A stretch of 64,000 nucleotides of DNA. Source: Merluccius polli. Lineage: Eukaryota; Chordata; Actinopteri; Gadiformes; Merlucciidae. Positions 1-30,079 of the stretch are shown one piece after another; within the stretch, counting starts at the first letter, position 1, and every line of letters begins with the position of its first letter. Under the pieces are notes generated by a model. It worked only from the letters and a program-made list of their open reading frames with translations, was not told the DNA's origin and did no database searches. The stretch covers positions 30,001 to 94,000 of the forward strand of contig JAOPHQ010001756.1 of assembly GCA_030340625.1 (NCBI GenBank). Reading direction: 5' to 3'. Position numbers and translations under genes: made by a program.

Positions 1-1172
1 GATCAGTAGTTCTGCTATAACATAGTAGGACTGCTGGATCATTAGTTCCGCTATAACATAGTAGGACCGCTGGATCAGTAGTTCTGCTATAACATAGTCG
101 GACCGCTGGATCAGAGGTTCTGCTATAACATAGTAGGACTGCTGGATCAGTAGTTCTGCTATAACATAGTAGGACTGCTGGATCAGAGGTTCTGCTATAA
201 CATAGTAGGACTGCTGGATCAGTAGTTCTGCTATAACATAGTTGGACTGCTGAATCTGTAGTTCTGCTATAACATAGGACTCCTGGATCAGTAGTTCTGC
301 TATAACATAGTAGGACTGCTGGATCAGAGGTTCTGCTATAACATAGTAGGACTGCTGGATCAGTAGTTCTGCTATAACATAGTCGGACCGCTGGATCAGA
401 GGTTCTGCTATAACATAGTAGGACTGCTGGATCAGTAGTTCTGCTATAACATAGTAGGACTGCTGGATCAGTAGTTCTGCTATAACATAGTAGGACTGCT
501 GGATCAGTAGTTCTGCTATAACATAGTAGGACCGCTGGATCAGTAGTTCTGCTATAACATAGTAGGACTGCTGGATCAGTAGTTCTGTTATAACACAGTA
601 GGACTGCTGGATCAGTAGTTCTGCTATAACATAGTAGGACTGGATCAGTAGTTCTGCTATAACATAGGACTGCTGGATCAGTAGTTCTGCTATAACATAG
701 TAGGACTGCTGGATCAGTAGTTCTGCTATAACATAGTAGGACTGCTGGATCAGTAGTTCTGCTATAACATAGTAGGATCGCTGGATCAGTAGTTCTGCTA
801 TAACATAGTAGGACTGCTGGATCAGTAGTCCTGCTATAACATAGTAGGACCGCTGGATCAGTAGTTCTGCTATAACATAGTAGGACTGCTGGATCAGAGG
901 TTCTGCTATAACATTGTAGGACTGCTGGATCAGTAGTTCTGCTATAACATAGTAGGACTGCTGGATCAGTAGTTCTGCTATAACATAGTAGGACCGCTGG
1001 ATCAGTAGTTCTGCTATAACATAGTAGGACTGCTGGATCAGTAGTTCTGATATAACATAGTAGGACCGCTGGATCAGTAGTTCTGCTATAACATAGTAGG
1101 ACTGCTGGATCAGTAGTTCTGATATAACATAGTAGGACCGCTGGATCAGTAGTTCTGCTATAACATAGTCGG
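1..1172. repeat. 36-bp tandem minisatellite, about 32 copies
   Basis: Head-to-tail copies of a 36-bp unit beginning GATCAGTAGTTCTGCTATAA run from the window edge to about 1172, so the true 5' end is not seen. Units differ by a few substitutions (AGTAGG or AGTCGG, GGACTG or GGACCG, AGTAG or AGAGG), and at least three are 33 bp, near 253, 610 and 643. The array lies in the stx1b intron upstream of the first visible exon. There are no spacers, so it is not a CRISPR array. Confidence 0.97.
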
Positions 1173-1348
1173 CAACGTTAAGCTGTTCATGGAAGGTATC
1201 ATTTGTTGTTCAGTACATACAGTTAAAAGTGTACATACAGTTTTAGACTCAGGTTTACACCATAGCCTTTCTTGTTTTCTAATTAATTCAGGTTTCGACA
1301 TATTTGGTTTGATGCCATTTTACAATGAACTTATGTGCTTAATAACTG

Positions 1349-1351
<3 letters not shown>

Positions 1352-1404
<53 letters not shown>

Positions 1405-1411
1405 TTCTCTC
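1352..1411. repeat. (CT)n microsatellite at an stx1b acceptor
   Basis: A near-perfect CT run ends at the 3' splice site of exon 1414-1488 and serves as its polypyrimidine tract. Confidence 0.97.
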
Positions 1412-1413
1412 AG

Positions 1414-18402
<16,989 letters not shown>

Positions 18403-21400
18403 AACAACCTCTAACGCCCTGCCCCCCCCCCCACCCCCTCCCCCCAAACAACCCAACCCACCCACTACCCCCTCCCTCCCACCCCCCCATGCCCTCCCGT
18501 CGACGACCGTTGCCGAGCCCGACCGACCCGCTCCACCGAGCGAAACTGACCGACCAACCAACCAACCAACCCGACCGACAGCCAGCAGAAAATAGAAAAA
18601 AACGACGATTAACAGCAACAACACAAAAATGCAAGAGGGATGGCCAGTCAGCTAGGAAGACACAACTAAACGATGACAGATAAGAGGATAGATGAGGTAT
18701 ACCTAGAGGCCAGGTGGGGGTTCAAAAAAACAAAGACAAATGGGAAAAAAAATGATAAAAATGCCATCACATTATAGCTGACTAAAACACATAACATAAT
18801 ACAAAAAAGAGGGTTCAAATAAGCCTAACTATTTACTACAATTGTACATGTAAATGTATTGTATGAAGCAACACATGGGTTAGCAACCTGTAAAGAAATT
18901 AGGATCTATGCGATTTTGCTTTGTTCTTTGTTTTGTTTTGTTGATTGTTTATTTCGTTTTAGTGAGTCTTTGAGGACAGAACTAGTGGCTGCTGTGGATC
19001 TGTGGGGCAAGCATCTAACAGCAAACTCTTTTTTTGTGTTTGAGCCAGAGGTTTCTGAATATATTGTGGGATGTATTGGACTATGTATGTGTTGTAGAGA
19101 TGTGTAGGGGTGAAGAATGGTCATTTTCGACTGGGCATTCTTCAGTTCTAATGAAAGCAATTCTGGAGCTAAATACTTTGAGAGCGCGTCTTTTAACCTC
19201 CATGTGTTCTAGCAATAACCATTCTGGAGCACGGTGGCATGCAGCTAAGCATTCTGGGACGACGCCGATCACAGTATTTAACTCTCTCTCTCTCTCTCTC
19301 TCTCTGGCTCTTTGCACAACACTGTCTCGACAATGCAGGCAATTCTTTGGACACTGATTGGTTACACACGTCTGTCATTCCCCTAATTGACCAATTGCAG
19401 GAGCTTTTCTTGCCAGCCACATACGAGGCAAACAAAGGCATGTTTTTTTTTTTTTTCTTGGTCCAGTATGGAAGCACACACATAATATGGATGGATCTGT
19501 TTCAGTCGGGTAGTTCATTGGTTTGTAGACCACTGTGGAGGCTAGTGGCAGTTTGTCATGGTAACCACCCCCCCCCCTCCTCCCAACCCCGCTTTCCCAG
19601 TCAAAATTATAGAGAGCAAATTTGACAGGGGTTTGGTTGGTGTGTAGATAAAAGTGGGGCGGGGAAAGTGACGGACTATGCAAACTATGCAGCTTAGAAA
19701 TAAGACAGACACCTTGTCCTACCCCCCCCCCCCCCCCCACACCCCCCCACCAAAAGTAGCCAATAACAAACAAGGATTCATGTGAAGTAGGAAGGAAGCA
19801 AAAAATGTAAAAATGCGCAGCATTCTCTTGCTATCGTACACACAGACTTCAGGACTATTCATAAACAAGAGATTATATTAAAAAGTAATTACATTTACAG
19901 ATAGGATATTGGAAAACTGTAGACAATGTGAAGACAAAAAAGACAGAAAATCGAATTTTAAAAAAAAAACTTGAAACGCTGGCTTGTCCTGGTCCCCGAG
20001 TATCACGATGAAACTGTTGTCATTGTTTTTTTCGTTTTTCCTTCTGGTTTTACTTTCATTTTCCTCCTGGAACGTTTATTTCATTTCCATGGCTCTGTTG
20101 TTTCGTGGTGCTGCTGTTTTTTGGTGCACGCGTGACGTGTTCCCGTGATGTAACCGTCTGCCATGATTACATAGAATCGTGTTGTAGTTGCTATAGTTTC
20201 GATACGTTCGCCTGTACATTTCCCTTGCTATCACAGTCCCTCCCCACTTCCTCAGTCCTCGCCCTTCCCCCACTCCACCCCTATCCTTAAACACACACAT
20301 ACACTGCTCATTTCCACTCCTTTCCGTGTGTGTGTGTTCGAACACTGGACTTGAATACACACCATATAAATGCCTGAGATTTGCAGGTGCTACCAAAATG
20401 GCCGTTGGGTGGGGAGGGGGAAGATGACCTCCCGGCAGGGTGTCATCTCATTGGTGGATTTTCTGTCGGAAGTATCACTAAATGGCACTCATTCAGAAAC
20501 ACGTACGCACATACGAAAAAACCCACACGTATTCACAAACACTACACAAACTCACCACTGTTGACTCGTAATGACCCATGATACTTCACAAACAACATCT
20601 TTCTGACATCCACGTAACTCATGATATTCTAGTGTTTGTAATGATAGTGCTAGGTGTAGTTCACTGAGACAACCACATAGACCTTATAGAGACTTAGAGC
20701 GAGTGCAACACAATAAGAACATTTTAAAAAACTACAAATATGGCTACGTTGGTTGGCTGAGTGTAGATTCGGGTGAATTTTACCTGTTATACCTGTTAAA
20801 ACAAATGGCATATTTAATTTGAAAATTGTGCTTTCCAACAGTGTGACAGATTGTGTCTGTATTCTGTTACTGTGCTTACAGATATGTTACAAAGCACAGC
20901 ACATTGTAAGTAGTGTAGCAGGTTCTATGATGCAGAGCCGGCTCCTGTCTCTGTTGAGGCCAACCTATTATGACCTGTACCTGCACCTTTACACCACTCT
21001 ACTTCACTATCAAATGTATTCTTTATTTCCACGTTGATATTGTTACACTCAACACAAAAAAACACTATGATACATTGGTTTCACCAACGCTACTGTGTAG
21101 GGTTACTGTAAATGGCAAAGTGCTGGGTTTTTTTCGCATTAGTGGATGAGTGCCGTACGCATGGTGTGAATTTTTAGTTAATGTTGACCGAAAACCGCCG
21201 TCAACCTCTTCCCTGCAGTGCAATTTCACGTGTGTGTGTGTGTGTGTGTGTGTGCGTGTGTTTTTACACATGCATAAGCTAAGGTGTTATGACAGTTTGA
21301 GGCCACCTCCATGCTAACATGTTTCCGTCTTAGAAAGCTGCACTTTGCCTACCATGCCCCCTACCGCCAACCATCACATCACCTACACACACACACACAC

Positions 21401-22655
21401 ACACACAGTAGAATACATTAAAACACAATACAATCCTATATATTACAATAGAATATTCCATGATAATATAGAACATGCACTCCTGCACCTGTAGACTCCA
21501 CACTCGACGTTGAAGCAATAAAACTATGTTGCTTTGGATTGGCTTCAATGGGGGGAAGTTTCTAAATGTACTTGTTTTGACCCATTATCTCCTGTGTGTG
21601 TCATCGTAAAATCCATTCTTAGCTATGAAGTAGACGTGCTACATTATCATAACAATAATCCTGGCTGTCCCTGCAAGGAATAGGTTTGAACAAGTAGTAT
21701 GTGTTTGTCCAGTTTTTGGTTGTTGATGTTTGTTGAAAATGTGTAGTTGTTTGTTTTAGCCATGAAAGGCCAAGGCTTTTTATTTGCTGTGCGATTCATC
21801 TGTAGAGAGGCGCAGAGGAGCAGATGATTGTTTTAAAATATATTTTATGTATTTATTTATTTGTATTGTCTTTGTTGAGTTTCTTAAACCAAAACTTACA
21901 TATGTATTCAGACCAAAACCAAAGGATAGTAAGTTTAGTTAGTCCTCAAAACACTAAAATTCCACTAGATTTTTATCCGAGAGAAATTATCTTAAAACTT
22001 TGTACATTTGATTGCTGATGTTGCTCGTTGTGTTAAATAATACTCTTTGGCATTGCTATGTTGTTTAGTAACATGTTCTGTCATTGCTTTTTTTAAGTTT
22101 GAGTTTCCTATATCGACATGAATCCAGCCAATCGAGGACAACTAGGCTATCTATTATGCCTATTGGCTGCTTCAACACACGTTCACATATAAATACTCAA
22201 TGTTGATCCATTTTCAGTTTTTAACTTAAATGATACTCAAGCGTATTATTGTTTTGTTTTAAATGCATAAAACCACCACAACTAAACAGAACACACACTG
22301 GACTATCTAGCAACGTGTATCTGAGAAGTTATAGGTGTTTGGCTTAAAATAAAATGACATGTAAGTGACAACAGTTAAAATGCTTTTAAGGTGACCCGTA
22401 CTTAAGTAGGTCAGCGAGGAACAAACTCTGTTTCCAACTCTGACACCACCTCTCGCCGCCGCCACTACAGTCCAGTTTTTGTATGCATAATCAGTCAGTT
22501 TTTAAAGTTGTCGGGCCGGCAGTTGTCATGGTGATTTCCTTTCGGTCACAGTAACCTCTGCTGTGGTAAAGGACGGAGCTGTTGTTGTCAAGGGTCTGGT
22601 TTGTGGTTATGTGTGAATGGATGGATATTTTAGTCAACAGATGTGTGTAATATAA

Positions 22656-22661
22656 AATAAA
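22656..22661 (+). terminator. stx1b: Candidate stx1b polyadenylation signal (proximal)
   Basis: AATAAA, about 4.25 kb after the stop codon. A GT repeat begins about 90 bases further on. Confidence 0.4.
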
Positions 22662-25043
22662 GAGACCCCAAATGAGGCCTCTCTACCCATTTCAGCACTG
22701 GCTCGCATGTTTGTTTTTTAAAGACGCTTCTGTAGATAAACTGTGCTTGGGTATATTGTGGCTGTGTGTGTGTGTGTGTGTGTGTGTGTCTGTGTTTTTA
22801 GCATTTGCGCTGCAGATAAAAGTGTATTTTAACCGGACGTTTAATTTTGTGTTCAGTCATATTTATTTTGTATTAAGTGATTAGTATAATATGGCTTGTT
22901 TCTTATGAAAGGTTAAACTGATCTGGAAACAAGTTAAATTATCTCCTCCAAAGGGTCTATTTTTCCCCATTTTTAGATCTTTAAACTGAATACAACATTA
23001 AATGACATTTAATGGATACTTTTGCATTGCAGGAAGTATGTATAAAACCAGGTGTCCGTACAATGGCTTTCAGGCCCCTCCCCTTTTCCCATCTTCCTGT
23101 TGGTGTTGTAGCTGTTGATTGGTGGATGATAATGATGAGGCGAGGAAGCCCCGTCCCATTTTTCCCACTGGGCCCCGCCCCCCTTACGTTGTGTGTACTA
23201 ATAATATAAAGGCATGCAAATCTTTGAGCTTCGTGGAGTTTGCATGGTGACGTTTTTTTGTTCTTCTACTTTCTGCCCCCCCAACCCCTCACCTAAGCCC
23301 CAGACACCCAAGCCATGTCGTGCACTTTATCGCTGGTCTGAACCCCCCCCCCCCCCCCCCCCCCCAGCAGTTAAGCTTTCTCTACCTGCAACCAACTCAA
23401 TACATCTCTCATGCAGTTGAGAACAGTCCACTGGTACAGACGGTCTTCAGTTGGAAATGTGTGCACACAGTATCGCGTGCTGAAGGGTTCGTCACTGTGA
23501 GACAGGGAGTGTCTGAGAGAGGGGGTTGTTCGTTATGGCTGTCGGTTTGTTTCTTTGTTTTGTTGTATAGTCATCCATCTAAGGATGGTCTGAGGCCATG
23601 ATCCCACCTCCCCCTGATCGCCATCCAGATCCCTTCACCCTACGCCCCCCACCACCACCACCACCACCACCATTCACCCACACTCCAACCTACACCTAAC
23701 CCCCCCCCCCTCCCACACACTAGGAAATCGTAGTTAATAGTAGTTATTTTGCATTGTTTCTAAGTCGTTTGTTTCCGTGGCTACAGTGTACCATGTGTTT
23801 GTCGTGAGAAACTTGCCCTTTTTTTACCCAGCATGCCTTTCCCCTCCTCCTGCCCCTACCCCCGCTCTTCCTGCCCCCCCCCCCCTACTCCTCCGTGGTA
23901 TAAAGATTGGTATCTAGATGTGTGTATGCGCAAGCGCACGTCACCAGTTGCGTGAGCATGTACGAGCAGCGCGAGTTGTTTTTGCGTGTTTGTTTGTTTT
24001 GTTTTTTTTCTTGTGATGGGAGAGAAAAAAATGTCGGAAGGAACAGATGCGATGAGAATATACATATTTACTGAGGCTATTAATGGCATTCTATTTATCG
24101 GGAAAAAAACCTAAAAAACAACTGCTATTTGCCCCCTGCCCCCCCCAAACACACACACCACCACCCATAATCCCACACAATTTTAAAAAATGTTGACCAT
24201 TCATATGAAAGAGCACAACGCGAGTGGAGTTTACACTGAGTTTACACTCACAAATGTAGGAAACATAAGCGCTAACCGTAGCTAAATAATAAAGCTAACT
24301 GAAACCTTGTCCCTCACCTTACTAGTAGGCCTACGTGGGTCTGTCGGCCAGGCGATCCAACTTAGAGAAACTTATTGATAAATAGTTTAATTTTGACCAC
24401 CACACTCTGATAACCACACACGTTTCATCATTGTTTTATCGATGAGGCGAATACAAAGATTAGGGTCATATTACGGTTACGGTAATGACTCGTACACACT
24501 CCTTTTCCTGACTCAACTTTTGGGAGACATTGGTGGTGCTTTATTCTGGTTATTATTCATTATTATGAACAATAATATTTGTATTATATAATTATGATAC
24601 TTACTATATGATTCTGATGGTTATTAGTATTGTGTTCTGTACAACCTATCTACCAGTCTCCATGTTCACACTCCAGTAGCGATGCCTTGCTTTAGGTTCC
24701 AGGAGTGGCTCAGTCCAGTCGGCCAGATGACCAGGCAGTCAATCCAGTCTTTTAGCAGACACAATCTCTGCTTCAACTCTCTGAAACTAAGAACAGTTTC
24801 AAAAACAAAAAGCAGATACTCACACACAACTACTACAATACTACACTGTCTTGTTTTTTTTTTTTATTTGGGGGGGTGACATCACTCATTTAAATCTGTA
24901 TATTATTTAGATAATGTGCAGGTATATAATTCAGATGGTGAAGTGTTGAACTCCTACGACCCTAACGGCATTGTTCTGTGTGTGTGAGTGAAGACTGTGG
25001 CCTTGTCAACTGAAATCACATATGTAGGAAACAATACACACAC

Positions 25044-25046
<3 letters not shown>

Positions 25047-25100
<54 letters not shown>
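25047..25100. repeat. (TA)n microsatellite
   Basis: Uninterrupted TA run in the presumed stx1b 3' UTR. Confidence 0.96.
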
Positions 25101-25104
<4 letters not shown>

Positions 25105-25874
25105 TATATGTATGTGGCTGTGCAGCCATTTTGCTTCTTTCTTCTGTGTATAATTAGCCTATTTTATTTTTGTCAGAGCGTTGTATGAAACATGGCGGAA
25201 CAGAAATGCTTGGGGAGCACAACTGCACATTCTTCAGACTACTCCACTTGAAGCAGACGTTTAGGTGGTCTATGTCAATCTAGAGCGGGGAACGGACATG
25301 ACAGGTCCTGTGCTGCCATCACTTCTTAGGATGGAGTTCTACAATATCATACAATATCCCCAACCCACTGGTTGATAACCAATCATTCATCCAGACACAA
25401 ACCTTTCCATCGTCGGAGAAGAAAGTTGTTCTGCTCTCCCGGATCATTTTGAACCTCCACGTAAAACGAAATTGAAAACCAAAACCTGTTTGGTACCTTG
25501 CTCTGGAAGAGGAAATATTTGTATTTCATAATTTGTTTAAATTTGTTTTAATGTGACCTGCTTCCTGGGAAGCCATGGCCATGACTACGTGACTATAGGT
25601 GTGTATGCTGATGATGTTGATGTATTTATTTATGTATTTATTATTCACTGCCCCTGTCGATCTCCACCCCTGCCCCCCCCTCCTCTTCTTCTCTGCTCTC
25701 TCCAGTAACTGAGACAGTATTTGTTTTTGTATCAGTGTTTCTTTGTCACCAGTAGGAGAGGTGGTGGGAGGAGCCAAGGGAGGGGCTGTGAACACAGACC
25801 ACGCCCACACGGTGTCCACCGTAGCCAATAGGAGTCACACACTTAAATAACCAGTACATACATTGTCATTACTA

Positions 25875-25912
25875 TCATTATAATTATAATTATCGTTATA
25901 ATAATAATAATG

Positions 25913-25944
<32 letters not shown>

Positions 25945-26020
25945 TATTATTATTATTATTGTTATTATTATTATTATTATTATTGTTGTTGCTATTATTG
26001 TTGCTATTATTGTTATTATT
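25875..26020. repeat. AAT/ATT trinucleotide repeat block
   Basis: Imperfect ATA and ATT repeats. They explain the Ile-rich frames on both strands. Confidence 0.95.
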
Positions 26021-28116
26021 ATGATATACAACAAAGAAAAATGCAGTACGATAAAAACCCGGCGGGAGAAAGAAAGAGCTTCACGCGAAGCGATCAAACA
26101 TACTCAAAAACTTTCACGGGAGGTTGTGACGATTCTATAATAGCAATGATTTAAAGAAACACAGAGGGAGTTATGTTATCATTAATAATAGTAGTAATAT
26201 TGAATATTGAATGCTCGCAATTTTGTCAAAACTGAAACTGGATTATTTGTGTTATGTAATTATTGTAAATAACTTCAAAGAGAGAAAAAATGACTTGCAT
26301 GTCTATGTATAAATCTACTGATATCTCTATTCCTGTCAAAGTTGACAAGTTGCTCCACCTCTGTCCTTTTTCAACTGTATCTCTAGTATCCTTTGTTTTT
26401 TTTTCTCTCTTCTCTCTTTCACCCCCCCCCCCCCCCACCTGACCCTGACTCCCTCCCTCTGACCTCCACCCTCTGACAGTCAAGCGGTGGCGGTGACCCA
26501 CCCGGGCGCTCTTTAATGTGGTATAGCTGGGTGGGGCGGGGAGGGATCGAGCGAGAGAGCACAGCTTGCAATGTCCTCGTCTGCCATTCCATGCTCAGTA
26601 GCTGCATTGACAACTAGCAGTTCTCAAAAGTTCACCTAGTTAGGCCATCTGCTATTTCTAGAAGATAGATATATTATATATATATTGCTCTACGATTATA
26701 GAAGGGCCAGAAGTTTTTCTTGTTTATTTACTATTATTCTATTTGATTCATATCTATTTTTTCCAGGGTTGTATAAACACAAGGAGATTATTTTCCCTGC
26801 AGGCTTTATAGTTCCCTCTTGTTCAGACTGTGAAACGAAAAGCTCTGATCTAGCCAAAAACGGTGCAGCTGTGTGCATGCAATGTAGACGCAGCCTAAGT
26901 GACACCCCCCTCGCCATGACTCCAGATCCAGAGGCCCCGCCCACTGGCTCCTCTGATGAAAGTGCTTCCCTCCATATAATGAAACCGAGCCTCCAGGGGC
27001 TTCCTTACAGTCCACCTCACCTGACCAACTACGACCGTGCACACTCTCTCTCCTTCCCTCCGCCACCCGTCTCCACCCAGTCCAGCCAACCCACGACCCC
27101 CTCGCTCCGTCTGTCCATCTGCCTGTCTGTCCTGTCTGCCTGACTCTCTGTCTCTCAGCGCATCTCTCTCCAGCCACACTGTCCTGAGAGTTAACTCACT
27201 CTCTCTGTCGGGGGGGAGGGGGGCACCCATATACCTTTTACAATCAATGATATGGAGCCAGGCCACCAGGGGCCTCTTTGAGGGGGGAGGGGCCCTAGCC
27301 TTACACACTAGGCTGTAGTGACAGTGAGTGCAATACATACAGGGGTTTTCTAATGACAGGAGAGGACAAACAACAAGCACCTCTCCTCGCGGTGCCGGCT
27401 CTCTCCTATACTGGACGACTCAGAGCGTCCATCTTGAATCGTCGTAGTCAAAAGATCTTCCTGTTCCCTCAGGAACACGCCGACGCCCGAGAGGATGTCA
27501 CCCTATAGATGCTACGAACGAGAGTGGGGGGGAGGGAGTAATGTGTGAACATGCGGTGAAGTAAGATCAAGCGACCACCCTCCCCCTGGCATTTTGTGTT
27601 GACATATTAAAGGGGGGGGGGGGGTGAGAGGAGGGCAGAGGGGTTATGGCAGGGGAGGTGAGGGGAGGGGAGAGGGTGAGGCAAGAGAGATGGAGACAAG
27701 AGACATAAAAGGACAATACAAATCTAAAAAACAGCAGCGACAACAACAAAAAAAACGTAACAAAAAAAAGAGAGGACAGGGCGATGGCTCCTTGGTCGCA
27801 ACTTTGACCGGAAAATGCAACTTGTGTCCCGTTTTTGTGTGTGTGTGTATGTGTGCGTAGTGTAATGTAAAAGCGATCTGTCCCCCCCCCGCCCCTCTCC
27901 TCTCCCCATCCCCCCCAACTTGCCCACCCCCCATTTCCCCCTACCCCCCCCCCCCCCCATCTCTCGTACTGCTGTTGGCTGTTCTGTTTAGTTCGTGTGA
28001 CGTGCCAGTATCCCCATCCCCCCGCCCCTTTCTCGATATCTCCCCCTCCTCCTTCCCCTTTCTCTCGCTCTCCCCCTCTCTTGCTCTCTCTCCCTCTCTC
28101 TCTCTCAATCCCTTCT

Positions 28117-28151
<35 letters not shown>

Positions 28152-28287
28152 CTCTTCATGGATCTTTAAGATGACAACTCTATGCAGATGCTGTCTTTTA
28201 TAAGTGTGTCAAATTTTAATTTAAAACAAAAACCTAAAAAAAAAAAAAACAACCCCGACAGACATATTGAAATGATAACAAAAAACG

Positions 28288-28293
28288 AATAAA
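28288..28293 (+). terminator. stx1b: Candidate stx1b polyadenylation signal (distal)
   Basis: AATAAA followed by a GT- and T-containing downstream stretch (28300-28370). It is the best fit to the end of the asymmetric C-rich and U-rich block. Confidence 0.45.
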
Positions 28294-28787
28294 GAAAAGG
28301 ATTGTTCAGTGTAGCCTGCAGCTTGGCCAATCGTCATTGCTTTCGTGTCTGTTATTGCTCTCTGTGGATTTATATACTTGTCTTACTGGGATTATTATTA
28401 ACACATTCAGAAGATTTGGGGTAGCTCTGGACGCGGTGGAGTTAGATATTTCTATTTGTATTATTTATTTATTTGGAGACATTTGTTTTATTTAGTATAA
28501 GGTGGACGTGCTACAAGGTGTGTTTTAGACTGGCATTAATATAAAATGTTACGAACAACACCTTTATACCTGCCCACAAGTAATTATCATTTATGTTCAA
28601 CATTCATATATAACATTGAGGAAAAAAGTATGAGTTTAGTTTGGTTACTATTAGTTTTTTCACACTTTGATGATGACATCGCCAGTGCTAATTTTTGTCC
28701 ACCTTAAACTTTAGGCGAGGAGGGTGGGGAGCATGTTTGTGTAGAAATGCTTTGAAGTTGTCGTTTTGTACTACACTATTTCTCATT

Positions 28788-28890
28788 TAGCAGACATTTA
28801 ACTCACGTACAGCTAGTTAAGGAGCAGGTATCGGATATAGGCCTTTTGGCTGGGAGCCGAACACCATAGGCGCCTGACTATCCCGGCTCC
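28788..28890. repeat. TTTAGCAGAC-type dispersed repeat, diverged copy
   Basis: CATTTAGCAGAC...GAGCCGAACACC...CTGACTATCCCGGC matches the layout of a common fish repeat. Other copies are at 57356-57494 and 63655-63760. Confidence 0.55.
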
Positions 28891-29896
28891 TTTTCATTTT
28901 GTCCTCCTCGAACCAACAGTAGGTAGGCTAGGCCCACACTTGCATGCATTTTGAAGACACAGTACAACAAACTGAATGTGTATTCGCTCCAAAATGCTCC
29001 AGCTAGTTCGTCTTGTGTTTTTTTCCAGATCAAAAACACATCAAATGCGGAGGTCGTTTCCACCGTGACACCATGAGACCTCCGTGTTGTTCACACGCTT
29101 TATTAGTATCACCATCCGTTATAAGTGAATATCAATGACAGAAGCCTACACCAATCTGTCGGTTCATATATAAAAAGTCATACAGAGGAAAAGTTATACA
29201 GAGGTACAATGACAATATATGTGATCTAACCAAACGGCACTAAAAAGATCTAATGCTCTACTTCTAGGAGTTGCTTTCGCTTCTGCCATTTTGTGTCCCG
29301 CTGAGGTGAGTTATAGGATTACTGGGAATAGGACACAGAGATTTGCCAGAATAGCAAATTAGACGCCATTTCTTGAATGACTATAGACCTATTTACCAGA
29401 GAAAGAAAAATAGAAATGTGGCTGAGCTCAATATACTCACAGTCAACAGAAATGTGTCAAAAGTCCATGATAGCTTGATTTTTTCATCTGCTACATTTCC
29501 AACATCAGCCCACCCTGTGTGAACCATTTCAGATAGACATTATGCAGTAACAACTACAGTCCAAAATATCCAATAGTATTATCTAGCTGCCATTCAAAGT
29601 AAGTGTCATCAACACTCGAGGTCCATGGGGTTCAAAGAAATGCTAACATGCTAAATAAACAGATGACAATGGGGGCCTCACACAGGGTTAGCGGGAGGGA
29701 CACAAAATGGCTGCCTCAAAAAGACTGCAAATGGTTGTTCGGCTCTGGCCAGGTTGCAAAGTCAATAAATCACTGTATTCTATGGAATACAACAGCAAGG
29801 TTCAACTGAATGATGATAACCACCGTCTTACCCTTATCTCAAACCTCAAATTTTACTTTACTTGGGATATTATACCATATTCAACCCAGACCTTAA

Positions 29897-30079
29897 AGGG
29901 CCCCTATTTTACCACCAGGTGTGATGTTGATTGGCAATTACAAGCCATATCAAAATCTACACTCTAGTTAATCACACATGGGAGTGTCCACCCAGATCCA
30001 TGATAGATAAATAGGGTACATTTTGAAATGGCTTGTAATAGCTAATCAAAATCACACCTGGTGGTAAAATAGGGGCCAT
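29897..30079. mobile_element. TTAA-flanked MITE, shorter relative of 1849-2146
   Basis: It has the same end, AGGGCCCCTATTTTACCACC, with its inverted copy at the right end and TTAA at 29893-29896 and 30080-30083. At 183 bp it is internally deleted relative to the 298-bp copy. Confidence 0.85.

Larger units (their letters stand above)
18403..28320 (+). other. stx1b: Presumed long stx1b 3' UTR (extent inferred)
   Basis: After the stop there is no recognisable coding exon on either strand for about 10 kb. The DNA is strand-asymmetric, with many C runs (18421-18440, 19721-19738, 23341-23366, 27880-27958) and T-rich stretches, as in a long UTR. AATAAA hexamers occur at 22656 and 28288. The UTR could end at either or earlier; only transcript data can tell. 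Other contents are (TA)n at 25047-25100, ATT/ATA repeats at 25875-26020 and a CCA repeat near 23650. Confidence 0.5.

Noticed and set aside
1..1172. CRISPR array
   Set aside because: Units are contiguous 36-bp direct repeats without unique spacers, in a vertebrate intron.
26685..27143. 152-codon frame with several cysteines (CSDC, CMQC)
   Set aside because: The cysteine spacing fits no zinc-binding family I know, codon use is not convincing, and it lies in the presumed stx1b 3' UTR with a low-complexity tail.
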